Assembly (NCBI GenBank): GCA_026390635.1
Contig: JAPLFO010000161.1
Location: 1 to 39,979, forward strand
DNA length: 39,979 nucleotides
Origin: Ignavibacteriales bacterium
GTDB taxonomy: Bacteria; Bacteroidota; Ignavibacteria; UBA10030; UBA8401
Reading direction: 5' to 3'
Shown here: piece by piece, positions 25,545 to 35,526 of the stretch
How positions within the stretch are numbered: position 1 is the stretch's first letter
How the letters are laid out: the number at the start of each line of letters is the position of its first letter
Made by a program: the position numbers and the translations under genes
Notes under the pieces: model-generated
Databases searched by the model: none
The model's input: only the letters and a program-made list of their open reading frames with translations
Told to the model about the DNA's origin: nothing

Positions 25545-26831
25545 GTGATACTTAAAGACCTTGTCCCGATTCTGCTTAAAAGAAAGACTTTCGTCATACC
25601 AGCCGTTATTGGCATCCTTATACTTCTTTTTGTCTTCCTCTCTTCCGACGACAGCGGCAGCATCGCCACGACTGCGGTGAAAAAAGGTCAGTTTTCCGTG
25701 AGTATCATTGTCAGCGGAGAACTTCGCGCCAAACGATCCTTCACGCTCACGACCCCCCGTGTCCGCTACGGCCAGATGCAAATCGTCTACCTGATGCCGG
25801 AAGGAACATCCGTGAAAACCGGCGATGTCATTGTTCAGTTTGCAACAACAGACGTGGACAAGACGATTTCAGACCGCGACAACGATTTGAACATCCTACA
25901 GTCCGACTTTGCCACGCTCAAGGCCAACCAAAACCAGCGCATGGCAGACCTGGAACTCAATTTGAAAAATATCGACCTGGCATATCAGCAGTCCCTGTTG
26001 CAGGTTGAAAAGACGAAATTCGAAGCGGACGTGGACCGCAAAGCAGCCGAGATCAATGTTGAAAAGAACCGGCTTTCTGTGGAGCAAGCCAGGATGCGTA
26101 TTGAAACCCAGAAGATCATTGACAAATCCGATACTCAGAAAGCCAAACTGCGGATCCACCAGGTCGAAACAGATCTGCTCCGTGCCCGAACCGACCGCGA
26201 ACTCTACACCTTGCGGGCACCCTTTGCCGGACTTGCCGTCTACGAAATGAACGGAAGCACTAACCGCAAAATCGCCGTCGGAGATTCTCCCTATCCCGGC
26301 ATGCCGCTCGTCAGCCTGCCGGATCTGACGCAAATACAGTCGCTGACAAATGTGAACGAGGTGGACATCAGCAAAGTCGTTGCCGGTCAGAAGTCACATA
26401 TTCGATTGGATGCCTTCCCGGATCGCGTCTTTGACGCCACGGTAAGCACCGTCGGTACCATCGGACAACAGAAAGATCGTGCAACAGCAATCAAGACTTT
26501 TGAGGTGGTTCTGGACCTCGAGAGAGCGGATCCAATATTACGGCCCGGCATGACCACCAGCAATGAGATCGTTATGGAAAGAATTGATGACGTCCTTTCC
26601 ATTCCGTTGGAATCCGTGTTCGAGAAAGAGGGAAAGATCGTTGCTTACGTCGTCAAAGGATCTGCGTACAAGGCGCAGGAAATCCAACTGGGAGTGAAGA
26701 ACAGCAACTTCATCATCGTGAAATCCGGGCTCCAGACCGGTGACAAAGTAGCTCTGCGGAATCCGGAATCCAAAGAATCATCGCCCGCCGCCCCTGCAAA
26801 GGAACAATCGAAAAAAAACGGCAAGCGTTGA
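25545..26831 (+). CDS. MacA/HlyD-type periplasmic adaptor of an export pump
   Basis: 428 residues. An N-terminal membrane anchor (FVIPAVIGILILLFVFL, about 15-32) is followed by a lipoyl/barrel-sandwich half (VSIIVSGELRAKRSFTL, YLMPEGTSVKTGDVIVQF). A long coiled coil (about residues 105-215) is followed by the second half (LYTLRAPFAGLAVYEM) and a beta-barrel domain (VDISKVVAGQKSHIRLDAFP). The C-terminus is Lys/Ala/Pro-rich. Such adaptors link an inner-membrane ABC permease with a TolC channel. The start is GTG at 25545 after GAAAGAAA. Its TGA overlaps the TTG start of the permease gene, so the pair is tightly coupled. Confidence 0.9.
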   Translation: MILKDLVPILLKRKTFVIPAVIGILILLFVFLSSDDSGSIATTAVKKGQFSVSIIVSGELRAKRSFTLTTPRVRYGQMQIVYLMPEGTSVKTGDVIVQFATTDVDKTISDRDNDLNILQSDFATLKANQNQRMADLELNLKNIDLAYQQSLLQVEKTKFEADVDRKAAEINVEKNRLSVEQARMRIETQKIIDKSDTQKAKLRIHQVETDLLRARTDRELYTLRAPFAGLAVYEMNGSTNRKIAVGDSPYPGMPLVSLPDLTQIQSLTNVNEVDISKVVAGQKSHIRLDAFPDRVFDATVSTVGTIGQQKDRATAIKTFEVVLDLERADPILRPGMTTSNEIVMERIDDVLSIPLESVFEKEGKIVAYVVKGSAYKAQEIQLGVKNSNFIIVKSGLQTGDKVALRNPESKESSPAAPAKEQSKKNGKR

Positions 26832-28132
26832 ACTACCGAGAAAACATACTGATCGGGATCGCCGGATTGCAGGCGCATAAACTGCGTTCGGCCCTTACAG
26901 CACTCGGTATTATCTTCGGTGTTGCCGCCGTCGTCGCAATGCTTTCTATCGGCGAAGGCGCGCGGCAGGAAGCACTCGAACAAATCCGGTTGATGGGAAT
27001 GAATAACATCATCATCCGCACCAAAGCGCCGACCGCACAGAGCATGTCCGGAGCGAAGGCAAACTTTTCACCCGGGCTCGACATGATGGATGCACAAGCG
27101 ATCCTCGACATCTGTCCTCTGATTGAATCAGCCATCGGCCAGTGGGAAAAGACATCTCCTATCCAGTTCGGAACAAACCGCCGCGATGTCCGCGTGATAG
27201 GTACAACTCCGGATTTTCTTTCCACATTCGGGTACAGAGTGATCGACGGAAGTTTTCTGATGCCGTCGCACCTGACGAATCAGGATAACGTCTGCGTCAT
27301 TGGCAGCGACGTAAGAAAAAGCTTGCTGCAATTTGCCCAGCCGATCGGCGCGAAGGTGAAAATCGACGATCAATGGTTCACCGTTATCGGCGTCATGGAC
27401 CAGCAGTTGGCGCCAAACAAGAAAATGGAAAACGTATCGGTCCGCAATGTCAACGTGGATGTGTACATACCGCTGTCGACGGCACAATACAAACTTGACC
27501 ATGGCCGATCGGCAGCCCGTTCTTTCTCTATCGTCGGGCAAGGACGGCGCGACAATGCAACAAGTTCCTCCCCTGCGGACCGGTATATTCTGGACCAATT
27601 GACCATCAAAGTCGCCCGGGAATCCACGATCGAAGAAGCAACCACGGTGGTGCGGCGCATCCTGGAACGCCGCCATTTCGGGGTTGATGACTATGAAATC
27701 GTCGTTCCCGAAGCGCTTGTGCGTCAGAGCCAGGAGACTCAGCGGATCTTCAATATAGTGATGGGCGCCATCGCAGGCATTTCTTTGCTGGTAGGCGGTA
27801 TCGGCATCATGAACATCATGCTCGCCTCCGTGATGGAGCGAACGAGAGAAATCGGCATACGGCGGGCCATCGGAGCTACGCGGTCGGACGTACTCAGCCA
27901 ATTTCTTTTTGAAGCCGTTTTCCTCAGTTTTGTCGGAGGCCTGATCGGCATCATTCTTGGCTATACAATTACCATGGTCATTACGCTGTACGCCGGATGG
28001 CGTACGGTCGTTTCAATTTCCTCCATATTGCTTGCCTTCGGTGTTTCTGCAGCGGTCGGCATTGTCTTCGGATACTACCCGGCGCGTCAGGCTGCCTATA
28101 AAGATCCTATTGAATCTCTCCGATATGAATAG
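26828..28132 (+). CDS. MacB/FtsX-type ABC transporter permease (no ATPase domain)
   Basis: 434 residues. One N-terminal transmembrane helix (LRSALTALGIIFGVAAVVAML) is followed by a MacB periplasmic core domain (about 45-270). Three C-terminal helices of the FtsX domain come last (IFNIVMGAIAGISLLVGGIGIMNIML, MERTREIGIRRAIGAT, the PARQAAYKDPIESLRYE end). It lacks the nucleotide-binding domain of true MacB and must work with a separate ATPase, which is not in this operon. The start is TTG at 26828, overlapping the adaptor stop by four bases. The stop overlaps the TolC-like start by eight. Confidence 0.92.
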   Translation: MNYRENILIGIAGLQAHKLRSALTALGIIFGVAAVVAMLSIGEGARQEALEQIRLMGMNNIIIRTKAPTAQSMSGAKANFSPGLDMMDAQAILDICPLIESAIGQWEKTSPIQFGTNRRDVRVIGTTPDFLSTFGYRVIDGSFLMPSHLTNQDNVCVIGSDVRKSLLQFAQPIGAKVKIDDQWFTVIGVMDQQLAPNKKMENVSVRNVNVDVYIPLSTAQYKLDHGRSAARSFSIVGQGRRDNATSSSPADRYILDQLTIKVARESTIEEATTVVRRILERRHFGVDDYEIVVPEALVRQSQETQRIFNIVMGAIAGISLLVGGIGIMNIMLASVMERTREIGIRRAIGATRSDVLSQFLFEAVFLSFVGGLIGIILGYTITMVITLYAGWRTVVSISSILLAFGVSAAVGIVFGYYPARQAAYKDPIESLRYE

Positions 28133-29618
28133 ACTCTCCTTCATTGCAATATTTTTGATTCTCTTCACAATCCTTCCCCCGGCCTCAGCACAGCCGACAA
28201 CCGAACTCTCCGTGCGCCGCTGCATCGATCTCGCTCTGAAACAGGGATATGCAACCGGCAATGCAGCTTCCGACTATCAGAGTTCACGGAAAAACTATCA
28301 GGCCGCCCTGCGCCGCCTGCGTACAACCATTGACCTCTCGGTGGACCTCCCGAATTTCCGGGAATCGTTGACCAATCAATTCAATCCTGAAACACAGGCG
28401 TATCAATTTTATCAGACTCAAACAATGCAGATGCAGGCAACTTTGAACATCACGCAGCCGCTCGTCTTCACCGGCGGCACGCTGACATTTCGCGACTATG
28501 TTTTCCGGAGAGATCAGACCTCGGGACTGAGCGGTTCTTCGCAGACAACGCGCGACTATTTCAGCAATTTTGCCGTGGAATATCGTCAGCCGTTCTTCAC
28601 CGCCAACCAGCTGGGCATCGCTCACGAAAAGGCCCTCCTCGGATTGCAGCAGACGCAGACGTCCTACGTGCGGGATCAGTTGAATATTATCTACAACGTC
28701 ACCAATGAATACTACATTGTCTATCAACTCCAGCGGCGTGTGGCAATCGTGCAGGAACAGGTCGATCAGAACCAAGACTCCTACACCACAGCGCAAAGCA
28801 AATATGAAGCCGGGCTGATCGCCGAAGTCGAGGCACTCAAGTCCGAGGTGGACCTGGTGACCAGCCAGAATGATTTGCTGAACACTCAACGCGATCTTGC
28901 GCGGGAGAAGAATACACTGCGACTGATGCTCGGCATGTCTCTCTCTGATGAAATCGAAGTTCGCGATTCTCTCGTGTATCAGCCTGTCGCACTGGATACC
29001 GCCAGGGCAATCCAATCTGCACTTGAGCATCGCTCGGAAGTGAGCATCGGGGAAATGAATAAGCGGCTGCGCGAAATCGATATCGATCTTGCAAATACAA
29101 AGCGTGAATTCCGATTCGATCTGACAGCCTCGTACGGACTAAACCGGAACAATACCGATCCGGCCAGGGTGTTCCAGGATTTCGGAGCGACACGCAACGC
29201 GGCGTTGACGATTTCCGTTCCGATCTTCGATTGGGGCACCAACAGCCTGGAAGTGGAATCAGCCCACATTCAATACCGGAACGCGGTTGCCGCACAGGAC
29301 TACACCCAGCAACAGATCCGCCAGGAAGTGCTCGATCTGGTCAACAGGTTCCATGTTGCCGAATCGCGCATCAAGGTATTGGGGAAGGTGGTATCTGTCG
29401 CACAACGGGGATACGACATCAATCTTGAACGCTTCAAATCAGGCACCATCAATCGGGATGAGCTGGCACAGTCGCAGCAGCGTTTGACTTCTGCGAAATT
29501 GAACGATCTTGCCGCGCTGGTGGACTACAAACTTGCGCTGGAGGATTTGAAGAGAAAGACGCTCTGGGATTTTGAGAGGAATGAAGCGGTGAAAGTCGTT
29601 GAGGAAAGCGGAGAGTAA
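28125..29618 (+). CDS. TolC-family outer-membrane efflux protein
   Basis: 497 residues. A Sec signal peptide (MNRLSFIAIFLILF ... ASA) is followed by two outer-membrane efflux protein repeats with long amphipathic helices (VDLVTSQNDLLNTQRDLARE, VVSVAQRGYDINLERFKSGT, LAQSQQRLTSAKLNDL). The ATG at 28125 lies inside the end of the permease gene and gives a clean signal peptide; longer readings upstream are out of context. It completes an adaptor-permease-channel export operon. The cargo is unknown (drug, peptide or lipid). A bidirectional terminator follows. Confidence 0.92.
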   Translation: MNRLSFIAIFLILFTILPPASAQPTTELSVRRCIDLALKQGYATGNAASDYQSSRKNYQAALRRLRTTIDLSVDLPNFRESLTNQFNPETQAYQFYQTQTMQMQATLNITQPLVFTGGTLTFRDYVFRRDQTSGLSGSSQTTRDYFSNFAVEYRQPFFTANQLGIAHEKALLGLQQTQTSYVRDQLNIIYNVTNEYYIVYQLQRRVAIVQEQVDQNQDSYTTAQSKYEAGLIAEVEALKSEVDLVTSQNDLLNTQRDLAREKNTLRLMLGMSLSDEIEVRDSLVYQPVALDTARAIQSALEHRSEVSIGEMNKRLREIDIDLANTKREFRFDLTASYGLNRNNTDPARVFQDFGATRNAALTISVPIFDWGTNSLEVESAHIQYRNAVAAQDYTQQQIRQEVLDLVNRFHVAESRIKVLGKVVSVAQRGYDINLERFKSGTINRDELAQSQQRLTSAKLNDLAALVDYKLALEDLKRKTLWDFERNEAVKVVEESGE

Positions 29619-29700
29619 TCAGTTCGCAGAAGATCCAAGGGAACGCCTGCATCGCAGATTACGCTGATTAATGGATTTCGCAGAGACCAAGATTAGACTC

Positions 29701-29730
29701 AAAAAAGGCGCCGATCACTCAGCGCCTTTT
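29701..29730. terminator. Bidirectional terminator between the tolC-like gene and nuoN
   Basis: AAAAGGCGC (29703-29711), ten-base loop, GCGCCTTTT (29722-29730), with A-runs and T-runs on both sides. It serves the two convergent transcription units that end at 29618 and 29752. Confidence 0.9.
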
Positions 29731-29751
29731 CTATTGCACACTCAATACTTG

Positions 29752-31242
29752 TCACCGGACGCCGAACATGGCGACAGAATACTGCGCAAACTGCACAAGC
29801 GGAGTAAAATACAATCCCAGTACCAATGTCGGAATCAGCAGGAGGAACAGAATAATATTGTCGGACAGGGCAAACTTCAGCGGCTCGGTTGATCCTGTCC
29901 CTTCGCGCAGGAACATGTTGCGGAAGATCAACACGTAATAATAGAGTGACACGACACTGTTCAGCGCACCGACAATCGCAAGCCAGATCATCTTGGCATT
30001 AATCAGCGCAGCAAATAAATACAATTTTCCGATGAAGCCCGCCGTCGGCGGCAGACCGGTCAGCGAGACAAGGAAAATCGCCATGGCGACCGAGAGCAGC
30101 GGCGCGCGTGAACCAAGTCCTTTGTAGGTATCGATGTGCTCGCTTCCCGTCTTGTTGGACACGAGCATTACCACAAAGAAGGCGCCAAGGTTCATAAACA
30201 TGTAGATCACAAAATATATCAATACCGCGGCAAAGCCGTCATTGCCGAGAACCACCAACCCCATGAGCATATAGCCGGCATGTGCAATGCTGGAATACGC
30301 AAGCAAGCGTTTCACATTTTTCTGCCAGACCGCCACCAGATTTCCCAGCGTCATCGTCAGCACAGAGAGCACGATGAGAATATTGGTAAATTCGAAACCC
30401 GGAATCAATGCCCAGGTACCGACGGGACCGGCAAATGTGGAGTCGATGAAGGTCACCTTCATGAAGCGCATCAACATCGAAAATCCCGCCGCTTTGGAGG
30501 CTACGCTCAGAAAAGCAGTGATCGTCACCGGAGCACCTTCATACACATCCGGAGTCCAGAAGTGAAACGGCACCGCGGAAATCTTGTAACCGAATCCCGC
30601 CATGATCAGCACACCGGCGATGAGGAGAGCCAGCCGGTTGGCGCCCATGGTCATCAACACATGATTGATGGCATAGATATCTAAAGAGCCCGTCAATCCA
30701 TACAGAATCGAAATGCCGTAGAGCATCAATCCGGACGAGAGTGCGCCAAAGATGACATATTTCAGCGACGCCTCAGCAGACGCCGGGGCATTTTTCGTGA
30801 AGCCGGCAAGGATGTACGAACTCAGGCTTGTCAGTTCGAGCGACAGGTACATCATTAACATGTTGCTCGATCCCGCCATGAGCGTCATACCCAGCGTCAT
30901 CGCAACGATCAGTGCATAATACTCGCCAACCCGCAGACGCGGATTGTTTATTTCGACCGAGGAAAGCGAGAACAGCACCACAAACATCGCTGTCACCAGA
31001 ATGACCCCGCGGAAATACACCGAGAAGGGATCAACCGCCAGCATATGCGAAAATGCGGGAGCGCTCACGCCATATTGCTCCATCAAAAGTACGCCGCTGG
31101 CCAACAGCCCGCCCAGCACGACACCCGCCACGAGTGCCTTCCGTTTAAAGAAGACGTCGGCGAGAATCGCGGCAAGACAGGTGATCGTAAGCGCGATCTC
31201 CGGCCGGATGTACCACATGTTAGAGAGAATTTGTTCTATCAT
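29752..31242 (-). CDS. nuoN: NADH-quinone oxidoreductase subunit N
   Basis: 496 residues with about 14 hydrophobic helices, one of the three antiporter-like proton-pumping subunits of complex I in the inner membrane. Family signatures: MLMMYLSLELTSLSSYILAGF, SAEASLKYVIFGALSSGLMLYG, FHFWTPDVYEGAP, VKRLLAYSSIAHAGYML and LTGLPPTAGFIGKLYLF. Conserved Glu and Lys residues of the proton path lie within these. It is the last gene of the nuo operon, 17 bp after nuoM, followed by a terminator. Confidence 0.97.
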   Translation of the reverse strand: MIEQILSNMWYIRPEIALTITCLAAILADVFFKRKALVAGVVLGGLLASGVLLMEQYGVSAPAFSHMLAVDPFSVYFRGVILVTAMFVVLFSLSSVEINNPRLRVGEYYALIVAMTLGMTLMAGSSNMLMMYLSLELTSLSSYILAGFTKNAPASAEASLKYVIFGALSSGLMLYGISILYGLTGSLDIYAINHVLMTMGANRLALLIAGVLIMAGFGYKISAVPFHFWTPDVYEGAPVTITAFLSVASKAAGFSMLMRFMKVTFIDSTFAGPVGTWALIPGFEFTNILIVLSVLTMTLGNLVAVWQKNVKRLLAYSSIAHAGYMLMGLVVLGNDGFAAVLIYFVIYMFMNLGAFFVVMLVSNKTGSEHIDTYKGLGSRAPLLSVAMAIFLVSLTGLPPTAGFIGKLYLFAALINAKMIWLAIVGALNSVVSLYYYVLIFRNMFLREGTGSTEPLKFALSDNIILFLLLIPTLVLGLYFTPLVQFAQYSVAMFGVR

Positions 31243-31259
31243 ATCAGTCGTTTCTCAGA

Positions 31260-32867
31260 TTATCTGCCAAGAAGTGCGAGGCCGCTGCCGCTCTTCACAA
31301 AATCCACAAGAGCGTTGGCGGACGAATTCATAATATCAAGCATCGGAGACGGATACACGCCAAGCACCAGCACAATGATGCCGAGCGGAATAAGCGCAAC
31401 CATTTCGCGACCGTTGATGTCCGGAAGATCTTTCCATTTTTCCGGCAACGTCCCGAGGAAGACACGTTGCAGCGTCCAGAGCATGTACGCCGCGGTGAGC
31501 ACGATGCCAAGCGTGGAAGCAATTGTCACCCAGCGGAACGTCTGGAACGCGCCGAGGAACGAGAACGCTTCGGAAACAAATCCGCTGAGGCCCGGAAGGC
31601 CAAGCGCCGCAAAGAATGCGACCACCATGATTGCGGAGTATTTCGGCATCTGATTCATCAAGCCGCCGAAGTCATCGAGGCCGCGCGTGTGGGCACGGTC
31701 ATAAATAACGCCGACAATCAAGAAGAGCATTGCGGTGATGGTACCATGATTGAACATCTGGAACATGGCACCGACCATGCCCTGGGTATTCATTGCCGCC
31801 ATTCCGAGAATCACAACACCCATGTGGCTGACAGAAGAATACGCGATGAGCTTCTTGAAATCCTTCTGCGCCATGGCGCACAGGGCGCCATAGACAATGT
31901 TAATGAAGCCGACAAATGCCAGCGGATAAAGGAAGTAGATCGCCGCATCGGGAAAAATCGGGAAGGCGATACGCATCAAACCGTACGTTCCCATTTTCAG
32001 GAGGACACCCGCCAGAATAACGCTGATCGCCGTCGGGGCTTCCACGTGCGCATCGGGCAGCCATGTATGGAACGGGAAGATCGGCACTTTGATCGCAAAG
32101 CCGATGAAGAGTCCGACGTACGCCACATAGCGCCAATAGGTGTTCAGTCCTGCCAGAATCGATCCGGGTTCAAAATTCGCCGGGTTCATCATTGCGAGCA
32201 TGTTAAACGTGTGCATCTTTTCACCGGTGGCCGGATCCACGATTGCCACACTGAAGTACAGGGCCAAAATCACGAGCAGCATGAGAACGGAGCCGAGCAG
32301 TGTGTAAATGAAGAACTTGATCGCGGCATACTCACGACGCGGACCGCCCCACACACCGATCAGGAAATACATCGGCAGCAGCATCACTTCCCAGAATACA
32401 TAGAAAAGGAAGAAATCGAGCGACACGAAGACGCCCATCATGCCGGTGTCCAGCAGCAGCAGCAATGCAAAGTAGCCCTTCACCGATTTTTCGATGTTCC
32501 ACGATGAGAGTACGGCAATAAAGGAAATTAAAGCCGTAAGCAGAACCATCGGAGTGCTGATGCCATCTATGCCGACGAAGTAGTCGATATGAATGCGGCC
32601 AAACCAGGAAACACTCTTGATGTCGATCCACGTTGCGAGCTCTTTGAACTGCATGCCGTCCAGCGAGTTGACGCCCGGAATGCCGCGACCGAAGTTCATG
32701 AAGATGACGCCCGCCAGCACCAGTTGCAGCGCCGTAAAGGCAAGAGATGTCCACCGAGTAACGGATTTGCTGTCTTTCGGAAGCGCAAGTACCACGATCA
32801 TTCCGAGGACAGGCAGAAACGTTATCCATGTCAGAATCCCGATACCGAGTATTTTGAATTCCATCAT
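31260..32867 (-). CDS. nuoM: NADH-quinone oxidoreductase subunit M
   Basis: 535 residues, antiporter-like membrane subunit of complex I. Signatures include YVFWEVMLLPMYFLIGVWGG (lateral helix Glu), FPFHTWLPDAHVEAPT, DFKKLIAYSSVSHMGVVILG, MFNHGTITAMLFLIVG and LGLPGLSGFVSEAFSF. AGGA lies seven bases before the ATG. It is between nuoL and nuoN with short gaps. Intact. Confidence 0.97.
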   Translation of the reverse strand: MMEFKILGIGILTWITFLPVLGMIVVLALPKDSKSVTRWTSLAFTALQLVLAGVIFMNFGRGIPGVNSLDGMQFKELATWIDIKSVSWFGRIHIDYFVGIDGISTPMVLLTALISFIAVLSSWNIEKSVKGYFALLLLLDTGMMGVFVSLDFFLFYVFWEVMLLPMYFLIGVWGGPRREYAAIKFFIYTLLGSVLMLLVILALYFSVAIVDPATGEKMHTFNMLAMMNPANFEPGSILAGLNTYWRYVAYVGLFIGFAIKVPIFPFHTWLPDAHVEAPTAISVILAGVLLKMGTYGLMRIAFPIFPDAAIYFLYPLAFVGFINIVYGALCAMAQKDFKKLIAYSSVSHMGVVILGMAAMNTQGMVGAMFQMFNHGTITAMLFLIVGVIYDRAHTRGLDDFGGLMNQMPKYSAIMVVAFFAALGLPGLSGFVSEAFSFLGAFQTFRWVTIASTLGIVLTAAYMLWTLQRVFLGTLPEKWKDLPDINGREMVALIPLGIIVLVLGVYPSPMLDIMNSSANALVDFVKSGSGLALLGR

Positions 32868-32911
32868 GACACAATCCTATTGTTACGGTTACGAAAAATG
32901 CGCGAGGTTTT

Positions 32912-35057
32912 TTAGATCGCGCGATACATAAAAAAGATCATCATCACACCGAAAATCACAAATAATACATACGTTTGCACACGGCCGGTCTGTATGCGGC
33001 GCAGAACAAGTCCAAAGAATCCGGCCAGATAGGCAGTCAGGTTAACCGCGCCGTCGACAATTTTGTTGTCAAATCCGCCCACTCCGGCATGCAGCAAAAA
33101 ATACACGCCGCCAGCAATCAGCAGACCGAGAACACCGTTGCCGGCGATTGTCCAGAAACCGGCGCCCACGTGCGTCATGGCACTGGTCGCAGAGTATCCG
33201 GTGAAGAGCGCAATCACCATGCTCACGCCCATGTAGATCAACGATTCTGCGCCCCCCTCCTTCCAATTCTGTTTGCGTCCGAGCGTCAGGCCCATCGTCC
33301 AACGGGCGGTTCCGTTTACCATGCCCTCGACTACTTTGCCGTCAAACCAGGCAAGCAGCCGCGCAAGTCCCATCGTTCCGCGGACAGCCGTGGCGTCGTA
33401 GAGTTCGTCGAAGTACCATTTGTTGGAAAGGAACCGGTGCATCGGAGCCAGTGCCGACGCAACCGCGTCCGCATTGATCTTCTTCCAATAGTACGTCATG
33501 AAGGCAAGCAGAATGCCGATCCCTGCGACGCTCAGCGAAAGATACATCGCTGCCGCGTGTACATGATGGAGCGCTTCCTCGAACGGTTCAATGCCGGTTG
33601 CCGCGACAATTGCCGGCACAACACTCTCCGGGCGTTCAATGGCACCGGTCTGCATCCGCGTGGGTTCCCATGAAGGCAAGAATCACGATGCGGAACATAT
33701 AGAACGCGGTCAATCCGGCCACCAGAAATCCGACAATCGGAATAAACACATGGCCGGTAAGATTTCCGTATGCGAGCGTGCCCGCCAGGATCTCATCCTT
33801 GCTCATGAAGCCCGAGGTCAGCGGTACTCCGGAAATCGCCAGGGTATAAATCAAAAATGTCCAGAACGTCACTGGCATCTTGCTTCGCAGTCCGCCCATA
33901 TTTCTGATATCTTGAGGATCCGTATGGTGATCACCCTGATGATGCAGCGCATGATGCATCGCATGGATCACCGAACCGGCGCCGAGGAATAGGCCTGCTT
34001 TGAATGCTGCATGGGTGGCCAGGTGAAAGAATCCGGCCGTGTACGCTCCAACGCCAAGCCCCATCACCATGTATCCCAATTGGCTGACGGTGGAATAGGC
34101 GAGCACTTTCTTGATATCGTTTTGCGCGATGGCGATGGTTGCGGAAATGAATGCCGTGATCGCACCGACATAAGCGATGACCATCAGCGCATCAGCCGTC
34201 ATCATGGGGAATGTACGAGCGATAAGATACACGCCCGCCGCCACCATCGTTGCCGCATGGATCAAGGCGCTGACAGGTGTCGGGCCTTCCATCGCATCCG
34301 GGAGCCAGACATGCAGCGGGAACTGGGCGGACTTGCCGACGGCGCCGCAGAAAATCAGGATGCCGGCAGCGGTCAACCACGGATTGCTCTCAAACGGGAT
34401 GTGGCCGGCTTTCATCGCGCCGAAGACGCCCTCGAACGTGAGCGTATGGAAATTCGTCCAAAGGATATTGATACCGATGAACATGCCGACGTCGCCGACC
34501 CGGTTGACAATAAACGCCTTCTTACCGGCATCAGAAGCAGATTTCTTTTCATACCAATGGCCAATCAACAGATAGGAGCTGAGTCCCACCAGTTCCCAGA
34601 ACACATACATCATAAAGAAGTTGTTCGTGATCACGATCCCGAGCATCGAAAACGTGAAAATTCCGAGATACGCAAAGTAGCGCGAGTAGCGGACATCGCC
34701 ATGCATGTATTCGACGGAGAAGAGGTGCACCAGGAAGCTGATCAGCGTCACCACCACGAGCATGACTGCAACGAGGTTATCCACCATGATGCCGAGCTCA
34801 AGCTTGAGATGCCCGATGCCGGTGACCTTGCCGAAGTCCACCCAGGTAAACGTGTAGCTGATGGTTTCCGCATGGAATAACGTTAGTTTTCCGATGAGGA
34901 TCGCGAATGCCGACGCGAGAGCCAGTCCGACCAGCGAAAGGCTAACAATATCGCCCTGCCGCGGAAGTTTTTTTCCGAAGAAGATGATGATCAGAAAGCT
35001 GAGCAGCGGCAGGAACAGGATCGCCGTGGCAAGCTGAAGGAGTAATTCTTGAGTCAT
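32912..35057 (-). pseudogene. nuoL: NADH-quinone oxidoreductase subunit L, frameshifted in the last third
   Basis: The first 465 or so residues form the antiporter-like core: FMMYVFWELVGLSSYLLIG, KSAQFPLHVWLPDAMEGPTP, VLAYSTVSQLGYMVMGLG, ATHAAFKAGLFLGAGSVIH, and ending in RIVILAFMGTHADA. This frame stops at 33636. From about 33665 another frame continues with IERPESVVPA, EEALHHVHAAAMYLSLSVAG, KWYFDELYDATA and a long C-terminal membrane region ending FGVMMIFFMYRAI. The 2146-nt span is not a multiple of three. The segment that normally follows GTxxD (a HAHESP-like motif and a transmembrane helix, roughly 45-50 residues) is missing. Loss would remove the long lateral helix that couples the pumping subunits. 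Assembly error is the main alternative. Confidence 0.9.
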
Positions 35058-35063
35058 ATCGGA

Positions 35064-35378
35064 TCAGTCCTTTAACGAATGTACTTCGTCGACGTTGACG
35101 GTGTTGAACTGGTGGAACATGTTCAGCACGATTGCCAGAGCGACGGCCGCTTCGCATGCTGCAAGGATGATGACAAACACTGCAACAAGCTGTCCGTCAA
35201 GATTTGTCCCGCTGTATCTAGAGAATGCGATAAAATTGATATTGGCGGCATTCAGCATCAGTTCAATTCCCATCAACACAAGGATGGCATTGCGCCGCGT
35301 CACGACGGCGTATATGCCCAGCGAGAAAAGAACCGCGCTGAGAAGAAGATAATGAATCAACGAAATGTGAAAAGTCAT
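35064..35378 (-). CDS. nuoK: NADH-quinone oxidoreductase subunit K
   Basis: 104 residues with three transmembrane helices. The signature VLMGIELMLNAANINFIAF carries the membrane Glu of the proton path, and a second Glu is in AACEAAVALAIVLNMF. It ends six bases before nuoL. Upstream it is separated from nuoJ by an unusual 231-bp gap full of repeats, while other gaps in the operon are under 50 bp. No clear ribosome binding site. Confidence 0.97.
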   Translation of the reverse strand: MTFHISLIHYLLLSAVLFSLGIYAVVTRRNAILVLMGIELMLNAANINFIAFSRYSGTNLDGQLVAVFVIILAACEAAVALAIVLNMFHQFNTVNVDEVHSLKD

Positions 35379-35420
35379 ACGGTTGCTTTCAAAAAAGTGT
35401 CAAACCTAGATAGAAAAGCG

Positions 35421-35502
35421 TTTGCCACAGAGAACACTCGCCTCGCTGAGCTCGGCGAAGCGGGCAGAGGAAAAGAAGAGAGCACAGAGGAACTTTTTCA
35501 AT
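35421..35502 (+). repeat. Dispersed TTTGCCACAGAG element with internal hairpin
   Basis: The head TTTGCCACAGAGAAC and tail GAAAAGAAGAGAGCACAGAG plus AACTTTTTCAAT match the 18264 copy. In between is an extra hairpin TCGCC-TCGCTGAGCTC-GGCGA. It lies in the nuoJ-nuoK gap. Confidence 0.75.
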
Positions 35503-35526
35503 AGTCCCCCATGCGCATCTACATAT

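Noticed and set aside
31467-32507. 346-codon plus-strand frame, His/Arg/Glu-rich
   Set aside because: Antisense to nuoM; composition typical of a reversed membrane-protein gene.
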